DNA of 44,491 nucleotides from an uncultured Bacilli bacterium (GCA_934096175.1 CAKOLG010000010.1:1-44491), one strand, 5' to 3'. Positions 1 to 7,668 are shown, counted from the first letter of the stretch. Program-made: numbers and translations. The notes: generated by a model from the letters alone, not told the origin.

Positions 1-1
1 A

Positions 2-244
2 TTGAACTTTGAAATATGGTATAATGATGGCAGTGAACGGATGTGGACGGTGTCCACAATTTGTCCACAGTAGAGAAATATTTATAATATAAATAGTACA
101 GATAATACAAATAATATAGATGTTACCTAGTCTGGAAAAGCCTGAAATACAGGTAATATTATAAATACAAATAATACAGATAATATGGGAGTACAAAGTT
201 CATGTGGCTCAGGCAAAAAATATAAACAGTGTTGCGGGAAATAA
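2..244 (+). pseudogene. Decayed gene tail ending in a SEC-C zinc-binding motif
   Basis: One reading frame (codons starting at base 2) reads as protein-like sequence but is broken by stops at 71-73, 128-130 and 143-145. It ends with the motif CGSGKKYKQCCGK and a stop at 242-244. The CxC...CC arrangement is the SEC-C motif, known from the SecA C terminus and many small accessory proteins, where it binds zinc. Before it lies an Asn/Thr-rich linker in two similar AT-rich blocks (about 89-118 and 161-187), both in the same frame. That all pieces share one frame suggests a single gene killed by point stops. The 5' end lies outside the window, so the parent family is unknown. A good terminator follows immediately. 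Confidence 0.55.
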
Positions 245-245
245 G

Positions 246-283
246 CTCGCAAAGCCTTATAATAAAGGGCTTGCGAGTTTTTT
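246..283 (+). terminator. Rho-independent terminator of the SEC-C remnant
   Basis: CTCGCAA-(A)-GCC pairs with GGC-TTGCGAG across an AT-rich loop and is followed by six T. It is GC-richer than other hairpins here and intact although the gene before it is broken. Confidence 0.85.
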
Positions 284-413
284 AGCGCTTACAATTTTTA
301 GGTAATTTTACCTCAAAAAAGATGTTTAGATAAGTTTTAGATAAGTTTTTTTACTAGCTTTAACAAAATGCAAGTACATTGTATGATATAATATGTAAAA
401 GTTGGTGATTATA
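284..413 (+). other. Intergenic stretch with a palindrome and the first boundary repeat
   Basis: It holds a hairpin centred on AGGTAA-TT-TTACCT (300-313) flanked by T and A runs. A tandem pair of the 11-base unit TTTTAGATAAG follows (325-345). An extended -10 box then serves the acetyltransferase at 414. No coding potential is seen. Confidence 0.6.
384..392 (+). promoter_or_regulatory. Extended -10 promoter of the first GNAT gene
   Basis: TGATATAAT is a consensus -10 with the TGn extension. No good -35 is seen at the usual distance. It lies 21 bases before the ATG at 414. Confidence 0.6.
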
Positions 414-890
414 ATGAATTACAAATTAATTGATGTAAAACATCAAGAAAAAGAAAAATTATATAAATTGTTACAATATTCCTTATATGATGGTTCGCAA
501 TATATTGATAATGATGTAAATGAGGAATGTATATTTGAATATAGATGGTTTGATAATTACTTTACTGATGAGGATCGAAGTGCATATTTTATTAAAAGTG
601 GAAAAACATATGTAGGAATGGTTATGGTAAATGAAAATTTAAAATTTAATAAAAATGGAAAGTGTATTGCCGAATTCTTAATAATGCCAAGATTTAGAAG
701 GAATCATATTGGGAAAAGAGTCGCTTATGAAATATTTGAAAAATTTAGGGGTGATTGGGAGGTCCAACCAATGGAAAACAATCCTATTGCATATTCATTT
801 TGGAAAAATATAATATCAGAATATACTAATGGAAATTATATAACTAAAAATGATGGAATAGAGGATGTATTCATTTTTAACAATAAATAG
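414..890 (+). CDS. GNAT-family N-acetyltransferase
   Basis: The product is a 158-residue protein of the Gcn5-related N-acetyltransferase fold, which moves an acetyl group from acetyl-CoA to an amine; the substrate cannot be read from sequence. The acetyl-CoA loop is visible as PRFRRNHIGKRVAYEIFEKF, a variant of the usual R/Q-x-x-G-x-G/A motif, after a strand ending AEFLIM. The aromatic pair in AYSFWKN near the C terminus is typical of the family. I start at ATG 414 rather than the in-frame TTG at 402, because GGTGAT at 404-409 is then a correctly placed ribosome site. It is followed after 12 bases by a second acetyltransferase, so the two are probably co-transcribed. The setting (flanking remnants and repeats) is accessory. 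Confidence 0.85.
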   Translation: MNYKLIDVKHQEKEKLYKLLQYSLYDGSQYIDNDVNEECIFEYRWFDNYFTDEDRSAYFIKSGKTYVGMVMVNENLKFNKNGKCIAEFLIMPRFRRNHIGKRVAYEIFEKFRGDWEVQPMENNPIAYSFWKNIISEYTNGNYITKNDGIEDVFIFNNK

Positions 891-902
891 AGGTGGCTAA
901 TT

Positions 903-1385
903 ATGAAAATAATAGAATATGAAGAAAAATATCTTGAAGACGTTAGAAATTTATTAACAGAACTTGAAGAATATATTGTATCTATTGATAAAGATGAGTT
1001 AGATCAAGTACATCCTGAATATCATGAGAAGATGGCATTAGTCGATTTGGATGAAGTAGATAAGAATAATGGTAAATGCTATTTAGCAATTGAAAATGAC
1101 AAAGCAATTGGACTTATTATAGGTACAATTCCTCCATATGAAGAATATGATTATTTAGATTATAAGTGTCCTAAAAGAGGAATAATTACTGAATTAATAG
1201 TTACATCTAAAATAAGAAGTAAAGGTGTCGGACAAACTTTAATGGATAAATTGGAAGAATATTTTAAGTTTAATAATTGTGAATATGTTTTGGTTGATGT
1301 TTTTGCTTATAATGAAAATGCTATTAATTTTTATAATAAAAAAGGATATCATCCTAGAATGTATACCGATATCAAAAAGCTGTAA
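903..1385 (+). CDS. GNAT-family N-acetyltransferase
   Basis: This 160-residue acetyltransferase has all main GNAT elements. There is a central strand with YLAIENDKAIGLIIG (about residues 61-75), then ITELIVTSKIRSKGVGQTLM with the acetyl-CoA pyrophosphate loop RSKGVG, and a C-terminal strand with NENAINFYNKKGY, the usual late motif. It is a distinct subfamily from the gene before it, not a duplicate. The ribosome site AGAGGTGG lies just upstream of the ATG. The substrate is unknown; enzymes of this type modify antibiotics, polyamines or protein N termini. No clear terminator follows; the boundary repeat TTTTAGATAAG lies about 15 bases downstream. Confidence 0.87.
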   Translation: MKIIEYEEKYLEDVRNLLTELEEYIVSIDKDELDQVHPEYHEKMALVDLDEVDKNNGKCYLAIENDKAIGLIIGTIPPYEEYDYLDYKCPKRGIITELIVTSKIRSKGVGQTLMDKLEEYFKFNNCEYVLVDVFAYNENAINFYNKKGYHPRMYTDIKKL

Positions 1386-1399
1386 TAAAAAATAAATTT

Positions 1400-1415
1400 T
1401 TTTAGATAAGTTTTT
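1400..1415 (+). repeat. Boundary repeat, copy B (TTTTAGATAAG unit)
   Basis: TTTTAGATAAGTTTTT sits between the acetyltransferase pair and the HAD gene. The same 11-base unit occurs in tandem at 325-345 and, with changes, at about 2146-2170. Confidence 0.5.
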
Positions 1416-1482
1416 CGCTGATTTCAACATTATTTAAATGATAATTTTGATATATAATAACTTACTAAAAATGAGGTGAACT

Positions 1483-2136
1483 ATGAAGAATTATAAAAAA
1501 TATATATTTGATTTGGATTATACTTTATTAATTCCAGATTGGTCTAAAGAAGATGAATTTTTAAAAATGAGTATTCCATTAGAAGAACAAGAAGAATTCT
1601 TTAAACAAAAACAAGCTATCTTAAATAAATATGAATTAGAATTCCCTAAATATGACTTTAAGACATTAAGCGATTTCTTTAAAAGCTACGGTTTTACTGT
1701 TAACGCAGATACAATAAGTGGCTGGATGATTCATAATGGTGAAACAATAAAAGATGTTGTAGCGGATGGAGTTATCGAATTGCTTGATTATTTAAAAGCA
1801 AATGGTAAAGATATAGTAATTCTTACCAGCTGGTTTAGTGGAACACAAATACCGAGATTAAAAAGAACAGGATTATATGATTATATAGATAAAATAGTTG
1901 CCGGTGAAGATGCAATGAAACCTGATTTAGAATCTTTTGAATTAGCCATTGGTGATACAAATAAAGAAGATTGTATAATGATAGGTGATAGTATTAAGAG
2001 TGATAAAGTTGGTGCAGAAAATGCCGGCATAGATTGTTATATAGTCGATAAAGAACATAGCATGAAAGATTTACTACAAATGATTATTGGTAGTAAAGAT
2101 AAACCAGTTTGTCTGACTAAGAAAAATAAATATTAA
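1483..2136 (+). CDS. HAD-superfamily phosphatase
   Basis: A 217-residue haloacid dehalogenase-like hydrolase, probably a small-molecule phosphatase. Motif I is FDLDYTLL near residue 9, with the nucleophile and general-acid aspartates. A helical cap follows (about residues 20-85). Motif II is IVILTSWFSG, motif III the lysine in AMKPD, and motif IV IMIGDSIKSD with the metal-binding aspartates. This order matches the beta-phosphoglucomutase/phosphoglycolate phosphatase type. Motif II has TS followed by W. GAGGTG precedes the ATG. The gene stands alone in the accessory arm, and its substrate cannot be assigned. Confidence 0.85.
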   Translation: MKNYKKYIFDLDYTLLIPDWSKEDEFLKMSIPLEEQEEFFKQKQAILNKYELEFPKYDFKTLSDFFKSYGFTVNADTISGWMIHNGETIKDVVADGVIELLDYLKANGKDIVILTSWFSGTQIPRLKRTGLYDYIDKIVAGEDAMKPDLESFELAIGDTNKEDCIMIGDSIKSDKVGAENAGIDCYIVDKEHSMKDLLQMIIGSKDKPVCLTKKNKY

Positions 2137-2145
2137 ATCAATTTT

Positions 2146-2170
2146 TTTAAATAAGTTATTAGATAAGTTT
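2146..2170 (+). repeat. Boundary repeat, copy C (two diverged units)
   Basis: A diverged unit TTTTAAATAAG is followed by TTATTAGATAAGTTT, directly after the HAD gene. The doubled layout resembles the copy at 325-345. Confidence 0.4.
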
Positions 2171-2456
2171 AAACTGTATTGTCAGAAAATTAGACATTAC
2201 TTATTTCCAACTTAAGATTAAACCTACGTTTTGCCTACAAAATTTTGAGTTGTGGGAAGAACTGTTCATGAATATTAATAAATATAATAAAGATGTCATC
2301 AAGTACAATGACCTTTTTGCTTACTAAAAATTTTACAATTAAATTACTATAGCACATTGGAAACAGTTAATCCTTTAGCCTTTAATATATAGCATGTTAC
2401 TTTATTTGAAAAAAATTTTCGAAGATGTTTCGATAAAGAAAAAAGAAGATTAACTA

Positions 2457-2465
2457 TGATATAAT
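2457..2465 (+). promoter_or_regulatory. Extended -10 promoter of a truncated gene
   Basis: TGATATAAT is followed by a TAGGAG ribosome site and the ATG at 2485. The control region is intact although the reading frame it serves is cut short. Confidence 0.5.
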
Positions 2466-2484
2466 TGACTTAGGAGTTGATAGT

Positions 2485-2577
2485 ATGACAAGATATTATT
2501 GTAGTGGTTTTGATATTAACGATGCTTTTGAACATGACTTAGGTGATAAGTTTTTAAACAATGTGTTGATTTTCTAG
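2485..2577 (+). pseudogene. Truncated N terminus, possibly peptidase S51-like
   Basis: A promoter, ribosome site and ATG lead into a 30-residue frame beginning MTRYYCSGFDINDAF and ending at TAG 2575-2577. The start resembles what I remember of the N terminus of peptidase E/S51-type (class I glutamine amidotransferase-like) proteins of Firmicutes, which are over 200 residues long. That resemblance is from memory and weak. The rest of such a protein cannot be found downstream, so I read this as the surviving 5' end of a deleted gene. Confidence 0.35.
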
Positions 2578-2629
2578 TTGGAGATTAAATAGTACAAAAA
2601 TCAACAAAAAATTCTTCTTTAATCCAACT
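2576..2629. repeat. Inverted repeat at the break of the truncated gene
   Basis: AGTTGGAGATTAAA pairs with TTTAATCCAACT, with a two-base bulge, across about 28 bases. It begins exactly at the premature stop of the fossil gene. It could be a worn small-element footprint or a chance hairpin; only a short T run follows. Confidence 0.35.
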
Positions 2630-3008
2630 ATATTTTTATCTCCTGCATCAAAATACGTAGTTAACTCACAAGATGGACTTCTCTTTAAATACTGTCATAT
2701 CAGAAACAATCGCTAAAAAAGGACTCGATAAATAATTCCATCTCCATATTAAATTAGATAATTATTATATGTTTACAAACTATAGCAATTATAATAAAAT
2801 CACAGCCTTGGTTGATAACAAATTGTTGCTTCATCAAAGAATACTATAATCCCTTAAATTATTAGATTTATCAATAATGTATAAAAGTTCTATACTCTTT
2901 GAATTTAATTTAGAAACACTAATAAGTTTTTGACAACTAAAAATATTTAATGAATCCTGACTTTAAACTAGAACCAAAATCAAACCAAAAGAAAAAAAAC
3001 TAAACGTT

Positions 3009-3269
3009 CTATCTTCTAAACATTCCTGCACGAACATTATCTAACTCGTCCATAGACATTTCATCTTGATCTTTAGCTAAAGCTTCTAAAGCTTCTTTTT
3101 CTTTTTTTAATTCTTCAATTTGTTGTTTTCTATATAAACTTTCATTTTTTAAAGCAGCAATCACAGCTATTTCATGAGGAACCGCGCCAACAACATTATC
3201 TAATTCGTCCATAGACAGTTCGTCTTGATCTTTAGCTAAAACTTCTTTTTCCATTTCCCTATTAAACAT
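3009..3269 (-). CDS. Small peptide with two bacteriocin-type leader motifs
   Basis: The product has 86 residues. Residues 11-26 are LAKDQDELSMDELDNV, followed by VGAVP. Residues 64-79 are LAKDQDEMSMDELDNV, followed by RAGMFRR and the end. The ELSxxELxxVxGG pattern is the hallmark of double-glycine leader peptides of bacteriocins and other exported ribosomal peptides; here GG is replaced by GA and AG. The DNA copies (3193-3246 and 3034-3087) differ at only 4 of 54 bases, so the duplication is recent. Between them lies a charged helix-prone spacer (KKQQIEELKKEKEALEA-like). GGTGGAGGG is a strong ribosome site and TATAAT lies upstream. There are no cysteines and no modifying or export genes nearby. 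It may be a bacteriocin precursor, a leader decoy or a remnant. Confidence 0.65.
   Translation of the reverse strand: MFNREMEKEVLAKDQDELSMDELDNVVGAVPHEIAVIAALKNESLYRKQQIEELKKEKEALEALAKDQDEMSMDELDNVRAGMFRR
3034..3087 (-). repeat. Leader-motif repeat, second copy
   Basis: This encodes the C-terminal leader copy of the small peptide. It matches 3193-3246 at 50 of 54 bases. Confidence 0.85.
3193..3246 (-). repeat. Leader-motif repeat, first copy
   Basis: This encodes the N-terminal leader copy. It pairs with 3034-3087 as a direct repeat about 160 bases apart. Confidence 0.85.
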
Positions 3270-3362
3270 ATTATTTTCCCTCCACCTATTTTAATTATAT
3301 ATGTACTAAACTATATTTACATAATTATAATTATAAATTTACAATGTTTTTACAACAAATAA

Positions 3363-3394
3363 AATAATATAGCAAAAAAACTATATTATTTTTT
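3363..3394 (+). terminator. Hairpin with T run in the gap before csoR
   Basis: AATAATATAG and CTATATTATT form a perfect 10-base stem with a C-plus-A-run loop, followed by TTTT. The stem is pure AT plus one GC pair. No gene on either strand obviously needs it, so it may protect the copper operon from read-through or be left from a lost gene. Confidence 0.55.
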
Positions 3395-3567
3395 AGTATT
3401 TTTATTTATTATACATTCGTTATAATATTAACGAAAAAACAGTTATGTCCCAAATTATAAAAGCAAGTTGAGTATAGAACCCCACTAGGTTTTAAATAAT
3501 GTTTTTTATTGTCTCCTTTTTGTTGACAAACTCAATAAAACTCTAGTTTTTTATTATGATATTTACT
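3395..3567. other. Upstream region of csoR
   Basis: Nothing codes here. A small palindrome CGTTA-N6-TAACG lies near 3419-3434. A TTGACA box at 3523-3528 has no -10 at the right distance. A short hairpin (AAAACT-CT-AGTTTT) lies near 3537-3551. Confidence 0.4.
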
Positions 3568-3591
3568 AACACCCCCTAGGGGTGTTATAAT
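3562..3591 (+). promoter_or_regulatory. Copper-operon promoter with CsoR-type operator
   Basis: AACACCCCCTAGGGGTGTT (3568-3586) is a near-perfect palindrome with C and G tracts, as in CsoR operators. It fills the spacer between a weak -35 (TTTACT, 3562-3567) and the -10 TATAAT (3586-3591). CsoR bound here would block RNA polymerase, and copper would release it. It is the most GC-rich spot in an AT-rich gap and stands directly before csoR. Confidence 0.85.
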
Positions 3592-3613
3592 ATTTTTCGT
3601 GGAGCTGATAATT

Positions 3614-3922
3614 ATGAAAAATAAATGTGAACAGTGTAATCAATGTGAAAAAAGTACTCACAGAGATGAAACAACTAAAAAAAAATTAATAAAAAGACTT
3701 AAAACAATTGAAGGTCAAATAAGAGGCGTCCAAAATATGATTGACGAAGACAAATATTGTAATGATGTTTTAATCCAACTGTTAGCTATTTCAAAATCTA
3801 TAAAAAGCGTTAGCAATGAAATATTAAAAAACCACTTATCAACTTGTGTTGTTAGAGATATAAAAAACAATGACTCAAATATTATAGATGAAGTAATGGA
3901 ATTAATTGGGAGATTAAATTAA
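3614..3922 (+). CDS. csoR: CsoR copper-sensing repressor
   Basis: A 102-residue all-helical DUF156/CsoR-family repressor. The Cu(I) ligand set is complete: Cys49 (DKYCNDVL), His74 and Cys78 (NHLSTC). This C-H-C pattern marks the copper sensors within a family that also holds nickel, formaldehyde and persulfide sensors. The helix containing KRLKTIEGQIRGVQNMI is the family signature. An N-terminal CEQCNQC stretch adds possible metal ligands. I start at ATG 3614, served by GGAG at 3601-3604, rather than the GTG at 3599. It heads the copper operon and lies just behind its own palindromic operator, so it is autoregulated. Its stop overlaps the next start (TAATG). Confidence 0.93.
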   Translation: MKNKCEQCNQCEKSTHRDETTKKKLIKRLKTIEGQIRGVQNMIDEDKYCNDVLIQLLAISKSIKSVSNEILKNHLSTCVVRDIKNNDSNIIDEVMELIGRLN

Positions 3923-5232
3923 TGTATATTGTCTACGTAAAAATAAACGGAATCACCTGTGACAATTGTCGAAATAAAATAAAAAAAGAATTACTAACTA
4001 TAGCTAGTGTTAAGGAAGTAAAAATAACTAAAAATATTGCTGAAATTAAAGCAGATAAGAAAATAGATAATTTACAAATAATTAAAATAATAAATAGCTT
4101 AGGTTATTTTACTCAAAATGATTATATAAGTGAAAATATAAAAATGATAGACCATAATCTAAAATTGAAAGAATTTTTAATTATCTTATTAAGTATCATA
4201 ATCATAGTACTTTTAATCAATAAAATTTTTGGCTTTAATATATTAAATATAATTCCGACAATTAATAGTAAAATAACGTATGGAATGTTATTTATAACTG
4301 GATTACTGACAAGTATTCACTGTATTAGTATGTGTGGTGCTATTAACCTAACGGCAACATTTAACAAAAGTGGTAAAACAAATATAAAAAAACCTCTATT
4401 ATATAATTTAGGTAGACTACTATCTTATAGCTTTTTAGGTGGCTTAGTAGGTTTAATAGGTTCAGTTATTAGCATTAATAAAAAAATAAATGGTTTACTT
4501 ATTATTATTGCTTCAATAATTATGCTACTAATGTCCTTAAACACGCTAAATATAATTAAATTTAAAATACCTAGTTTAATAAAACTAAAAAATAAAATAA
4601 AAACTAATAATGCCTTTATAATAGGTATCATAAATGGTTTTATGCCATGTGGACCATTGCAGGCTATGCAAGTCTATGCTTTATCAACAAATTCATTCCT
4701 AAAAGGTTTTTTATCAATGTTTTTATTTTGTTTAGGAACGATTCCCTTAATGCTTGGAATAAGTATCATATTCAATATTGTAAAAGGCAATACAAAAATA
4801 TTACTAAATAAAATAGCTACTGTACTAATTTTACTTTTATCTTTAGAAATGCTAAGTAGAGGAATAAGTACTCTTGGCCTAAATATTAATAGTTTATTTA
4901 ATAATTATGATACTTTTACATCCTCAACTTTTATAAACAACTATCAAGAAGTCAAAATTGACTTATCATACGGAAATTATGACGACATAATCGTTCAGAA
5001 AGACAAACAAGTCAAACTAATAATAAACGTCGATGAAAAATATCTAACTGGTTGCAATAACACTTTAATAATTGAAGAATTTAATATTGAAAAGCAATTA
5101 GAAGCTGGTGAAAACATAATTGAGTTTACACCAACACAAATTGGTAATTATTCCATGAATTGTTGGATGAATATGATTAAAAATAATATTAAGGTAATAG
5201 ATGATGAAAAATATTTTGAGGTGAACAGATGA
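3922..5232 (+). CDS. HMA-SafE/DsbD-like-cupredoxin copper membrane protein
   Basis: A 436-residue fusion of three parts. Residues 1-66 are a heavy-metal-associated domain with GITCDNC (Cys13, Cys16). Residues about 82-325 form the multi-helix SafE/CcdA-like membrane core with HCISMCG near 133-138 and MPCGP near 241-245. Residues about 345-436 form a small cupredoxin domain with possible copper ligands Cys378, Cys414, Met416 and Met418. Proteins of this layout occur in Gram-positive copper operons and are thought to move or buffer copper, or handle thiol redox, at the membrane; the exact reaction is not settled. The start overlaps the csoR stop by one base and the end overlaps copA by four, so translation is coupled. 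Confidence 0.85.
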   Translation: MYIVYVKINGITCDNCRNKIKKELLTIASVKEVKITKNIAEIKADKKIDNLQIIKIINSLGYFTQNDYISENIKMIDHNLKLKEFLIILLSIIIIVLLINKIFGFNILNIIPTINSKITYGMLFITGLLTSIHCISMCGAINLTATFNKSGKTNIKKPLLYNLGRLLSYSFLGGLVGLIGSVISINKKINGLLIIIASIIMLLMSLNTLNIIKFKIPSLIKLKNKIKTNNAFIIGIINGFMPCGPLQAMQVYALSTNSFLKGFLSMFLFCLGTIPLMLGISIIFNIVKGNTKILLNKIATVLILLLSLEMLSRGISTLGLNINSLFNNYDTFTSSTFINNYQEVKIDLSYGNYDDIIVQKDKQVKLIINVDEKYLTGCNNTLIIEEFNIEKQLEAGENIIEFTPTQIGNYSMNCWMNMIKNNIKVIDDEKYFEVNR

Positions 5233-7433
5233 AAAAAATAATTTTAAAAATAGAAGGAATGACTTGTAGTGCTTGCTCATCAAGTTTAGAAAAATATTTA
5301 CTTAAACAAAAAGGTATCAACGATGCGTTAGTTAATTTAGTAATGTCTACTGCAAGTATCAATTATGAAGATGATATTACTCTAGAAGAATTAAATAAAT
5401 TTATTAGTGAAGCTGGCTTTAAATCATTGGGAGAATATAAAGATGAAGAAGAAAATAATAAAACAAATAAAACAATGTACTTTATAATTAATGGCTTTCT
5501 TGCTTTACTTGTTTTATACATATCAATGTCACACATGATCCATTTACCCGTAATCCCTTTTCTCAACATGTTAAAACATCCAATCAATTACTCAGTATGT
5601 TTATTTATTTTTAGTATATATTTCATATATTTTGGTCGAGATATTATTATAAGTGGAATAAAAAATATAAAATATAAATCACCTAATATGGATACATTAG
5701 TTATGTTAGGTGTTACCTCAAGTTTTTTATTTAGTACTTTTAACATGTTTATGATTTTAAAAGGTAATCAAAATTACGTAGAAAACTTATATTTTGAAAG
5801 TGTATGCGTAATATTATACTTAATAAAATTTGGTCGATATATTGATAACATAAGCAAAGAAAAAACTAAAGATGCTATTAAAGGATTAGTAACAATTACT
5901 CCTAAAGTAGCCACCATATACAAAAATAATAAAGAGATTGAAGTATCTATTGATGAAGTAAAAAAAGGCGATATCCTAATTGTTAAACCTGGTAATAGAT
6001 TTGCCGTTGATGGAATCATTACCGAAGGTAATTCCCATGTAGATGAATCATTTATTAGTGGTGAATCAACTCCGGTAAAAAAAAATATTAATGATAAAGT
6101 AGTAGCAGGCGCAATCAACTTAGATGGAACAATATTATATAAAGCTTTAAATATTGGCAAAGATTCCACAATATCAGAAATTGTAAGACTGGTAGTTGAA
6201 GCAACGAATACTAAAGCCCCAATTGCCAGAATAGCTGATAAAGTAAGTGGCATATTTGTTCCTATAGTAATGTTAATTGCAATAACTACATTTATTATTC
6301 ATTTAATCATAGGCTATAATTTTAATAGCTCTATAATATACTTTGTAACAGTTTTAGTATGTGCTTGCCCTTGTGCTTTAGGATTAGCAACTCCACTTGC
6401 AATAGTTGTAAGTGAAGGTTTATGTGCCAAAAACGGAATATTAGTTAAAAAATCAGCAATACTTGAAAATGCCAACAAAATAGACACTATTGTTTTTGAC
6501 AAAACAGGTACATTAACATATGGAACTTTAAAAATTTCTAAAATTATTAATAATTCCCAATATAATAACAAACAATTAATTCAAATTGTATCTTCTATAG
6601 AAAATAAATCAACTCATCCAATAGCACATGCTTTTAAAACATATTCAAAAGAAAATAACTTAGAATTATTAGAAGTTGCTGAATTTAAAAATATTACTGG
6701 TACAGGATTAACTGGCACAATAAATAAAAAAGAATATTTAATAGGAAATAATAAACTTTTTAATATCTGCCATATACCTAACAAATATTTAAAAGAAGAA
6801 CAAAAGTTATCTCAAAATGGAAATAGTATTGTATATGTAATTGAAAATAAAAAAGTAATTGGTCTTATTGGAGTTAAAGATATTATCAGAGATAATTCAA
6901 AAGAGGTAATAAAAAAATTAAAACAATTAAATAAAAAAGTAATTATGCTTACAGGTGATAACAAAATTACTGCAAATATAATTGCCCAAAGTATCGGTAT
7001 CGAAGATGTAATAGCTGATGTTACTCCTAAAGATAAATCAAATAAAATTAAAGAATTAATGAAATCGGGACTAAAAGTAATGATGGTTGGCGATGGTATT
7101 AATGACGCCCCAAGTTTATCAGTTGCAGATATTGGCGTTAGTTTAAATTCGGCCATTGATATAGCTGCTGATTCTGCAGACGTAATTTTAATGAAGGATG
7201 ATTTGAATTCAATTTATAATTTATTCGACATAAGTAAAAAAACACTAAATAACATAAAAGAAAATTTATTTTGGGCATTTTTTTATAATGCTTGTATGAT
7301 ACCGGTTGCTTGTGGTTTATTAGAAAGTATTAAAATATCTATGAATCCAATGCTAGCTGGACTTGCCATGACTTTATCAAGCTTTACTGTGATACTAAAT
7401 GCTCTAAGATTAAAAAAATGGAAGGAAAAATAA
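5229..7433 (+). CDS. copA: Cu(I)-exporting P1B-type ATPase
   Basis: The product is 734 residues. An N-terminal metal-binding domain carries GMTCSAC (Cys13, Cys16). The transmembrane metal site CPC is at 380-382 in CACPCALGLATP. The phosphorylated Asp424 is in DKTGTLT. The nucleotide domain has the P1B signature pair in THPIAHAF and the hinge GDGINDAP around Asp622-Asp626. CPC with a single HMA domain and eight predicted helices fits the Cu(I) exporters (P1B-1). ATP hydrolysis would drive copper out of the cytoplasm. It overlaps the previous gene by ATGA and is followed after one base by copZ, so all four genes form one unit under CsoR. Confidence 0.95.
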   Translation: MKKIILKIEGMTCSACSSSLEKYLLKQKGINDALVNLVMSTASINYEDDITLEELNKFISEAGFKSLGEYKDEEENNKTNKTMYFIINGFLALLVLYISMSHMIHLPVIPFLNMLKHPINYSVCLFIFSIYFIYFGRDIIISGIKNIKYKSPNMDTLVMLGVTSSFLFSTFNMFMILKGNQNYVENLYFESVCVILYLIKFGRYIDNISKEKTKDAIKGLVTITPKVATIYKNNKEIEVSIDEVKKGDILIVKPGNRFAVDGIITEGNSHVDESFISGESTPVKKNINDKVVAGAINLDGTILYKALNIGKDSTISEIVRLVVEATNTKAPIARIADKVSGIFVPIVMLIAITTFIIHLIIGYNFNSSIIYFVTVLVCACPCALGLATPLAIVVSEGLCAKNGILVKKSAILENANKIDTIVFDKTGTLTYGTLKISKIINNSQYNNKQLIQIVSSIENKSTHPIAHAFKTYSKENNLELLEVAEFKNITGTGLTGTINKKEYLIGNNKLFNICHIPNKYLKEEQKLSQNGNSIVYVIENKKVIGLIGVKDIIRDNSKEVIKKLKQLNKKVIMLTGDNKITANIIAQSIGIEDVIADVTPKDKSNKIKELMKSGLKVMMVGDGINDAPSLSVADIGVSLNSAIDIAADSADVILMKDDLNSIYNLFDISKKTLNNIKENLFWAFFYNACMIPVACGLLESIKISMNPMLAGLAMTLSSFTVILNALRLKKWKEK

Positions 7434-7434
7434 T

Positions 7435-7668
7435 ATGTTTAATAAGAAAATAAAAAAAGAAATAATTATCGAAGGAATGATGTGTGAACATTGCAAAGCC
7501 AAAGTTGAAAAGGCATTATCAGAAATAACTAATGTCTCTAAAGTTAAAGTAAACTTGCAAGAGAAAAAAGCAACAATATATTCCAAAAATAGTATTAATG
7601 AACAAGATATTAAAAATGCTATTTTGCAATTAGGTTATAAAATTATCAAAATTGGAGAAGACAAATAA
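7435..7668 (+). CDS. copZ: CopZ-like copper chaperone
   Basis: A 77-residue single heavy-metal-associated domain. GMMCEHC places Cys17 and Cys20, with the His between them seen in many CopZ proteins. The rest follows the beta-alpha-beta-beta-alpha-beta pattern to LGYKIIKI. CopZ hands Cu(I) to CopA and to CsoR in the cytoplasm. The N terminus has a short lysine-rich extension. It is the last gene of the copper operon, one base after copA, and a terminator follows about 35 bases on. Confidence 0.92.
   Translation: MFNKKIKKEIIIEGMMCEHCKAKVEKALSEITNVSKVKVNLQEKKATIYSKNSINEQDIKNAILQLGYKIIKIGEDK

Larger units (their letters stand above)
2171..3008. other. About 840 bases of decayed coding remnants
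   Basis: There is no intact gene here. Several stretches read as protein but lack starts or are cut by stops: plus-strand frames at roughly 2180-2326 and 2733-2850, and minus-strand frames around 2840-2945. The best preserved fossil is at 2485-2577. An inverted repeat lies at 2576-2629. The mix of frames and strands suggests several genes broken by small deletions. Confidence 0.5.

Noticed and set aside
2..244. Recoding of UAG/UGA in the SEC-C frame
   Set aside because: UGA and UAG are not decoded elsewhere in the window, and the RF2 frameshift depends on UGA being a stop, so these are ordinary nonsense mutations.
284..2170. Possible integron-like cassettes (single accessory genes with short repeats between them)
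   Set aside because: No pair of RYYYAAC/GTTRRRY core sites in inverted arrangement is visible, and there is no integrase in the window. Two of the genes are co-transcribed without a repeat between them.
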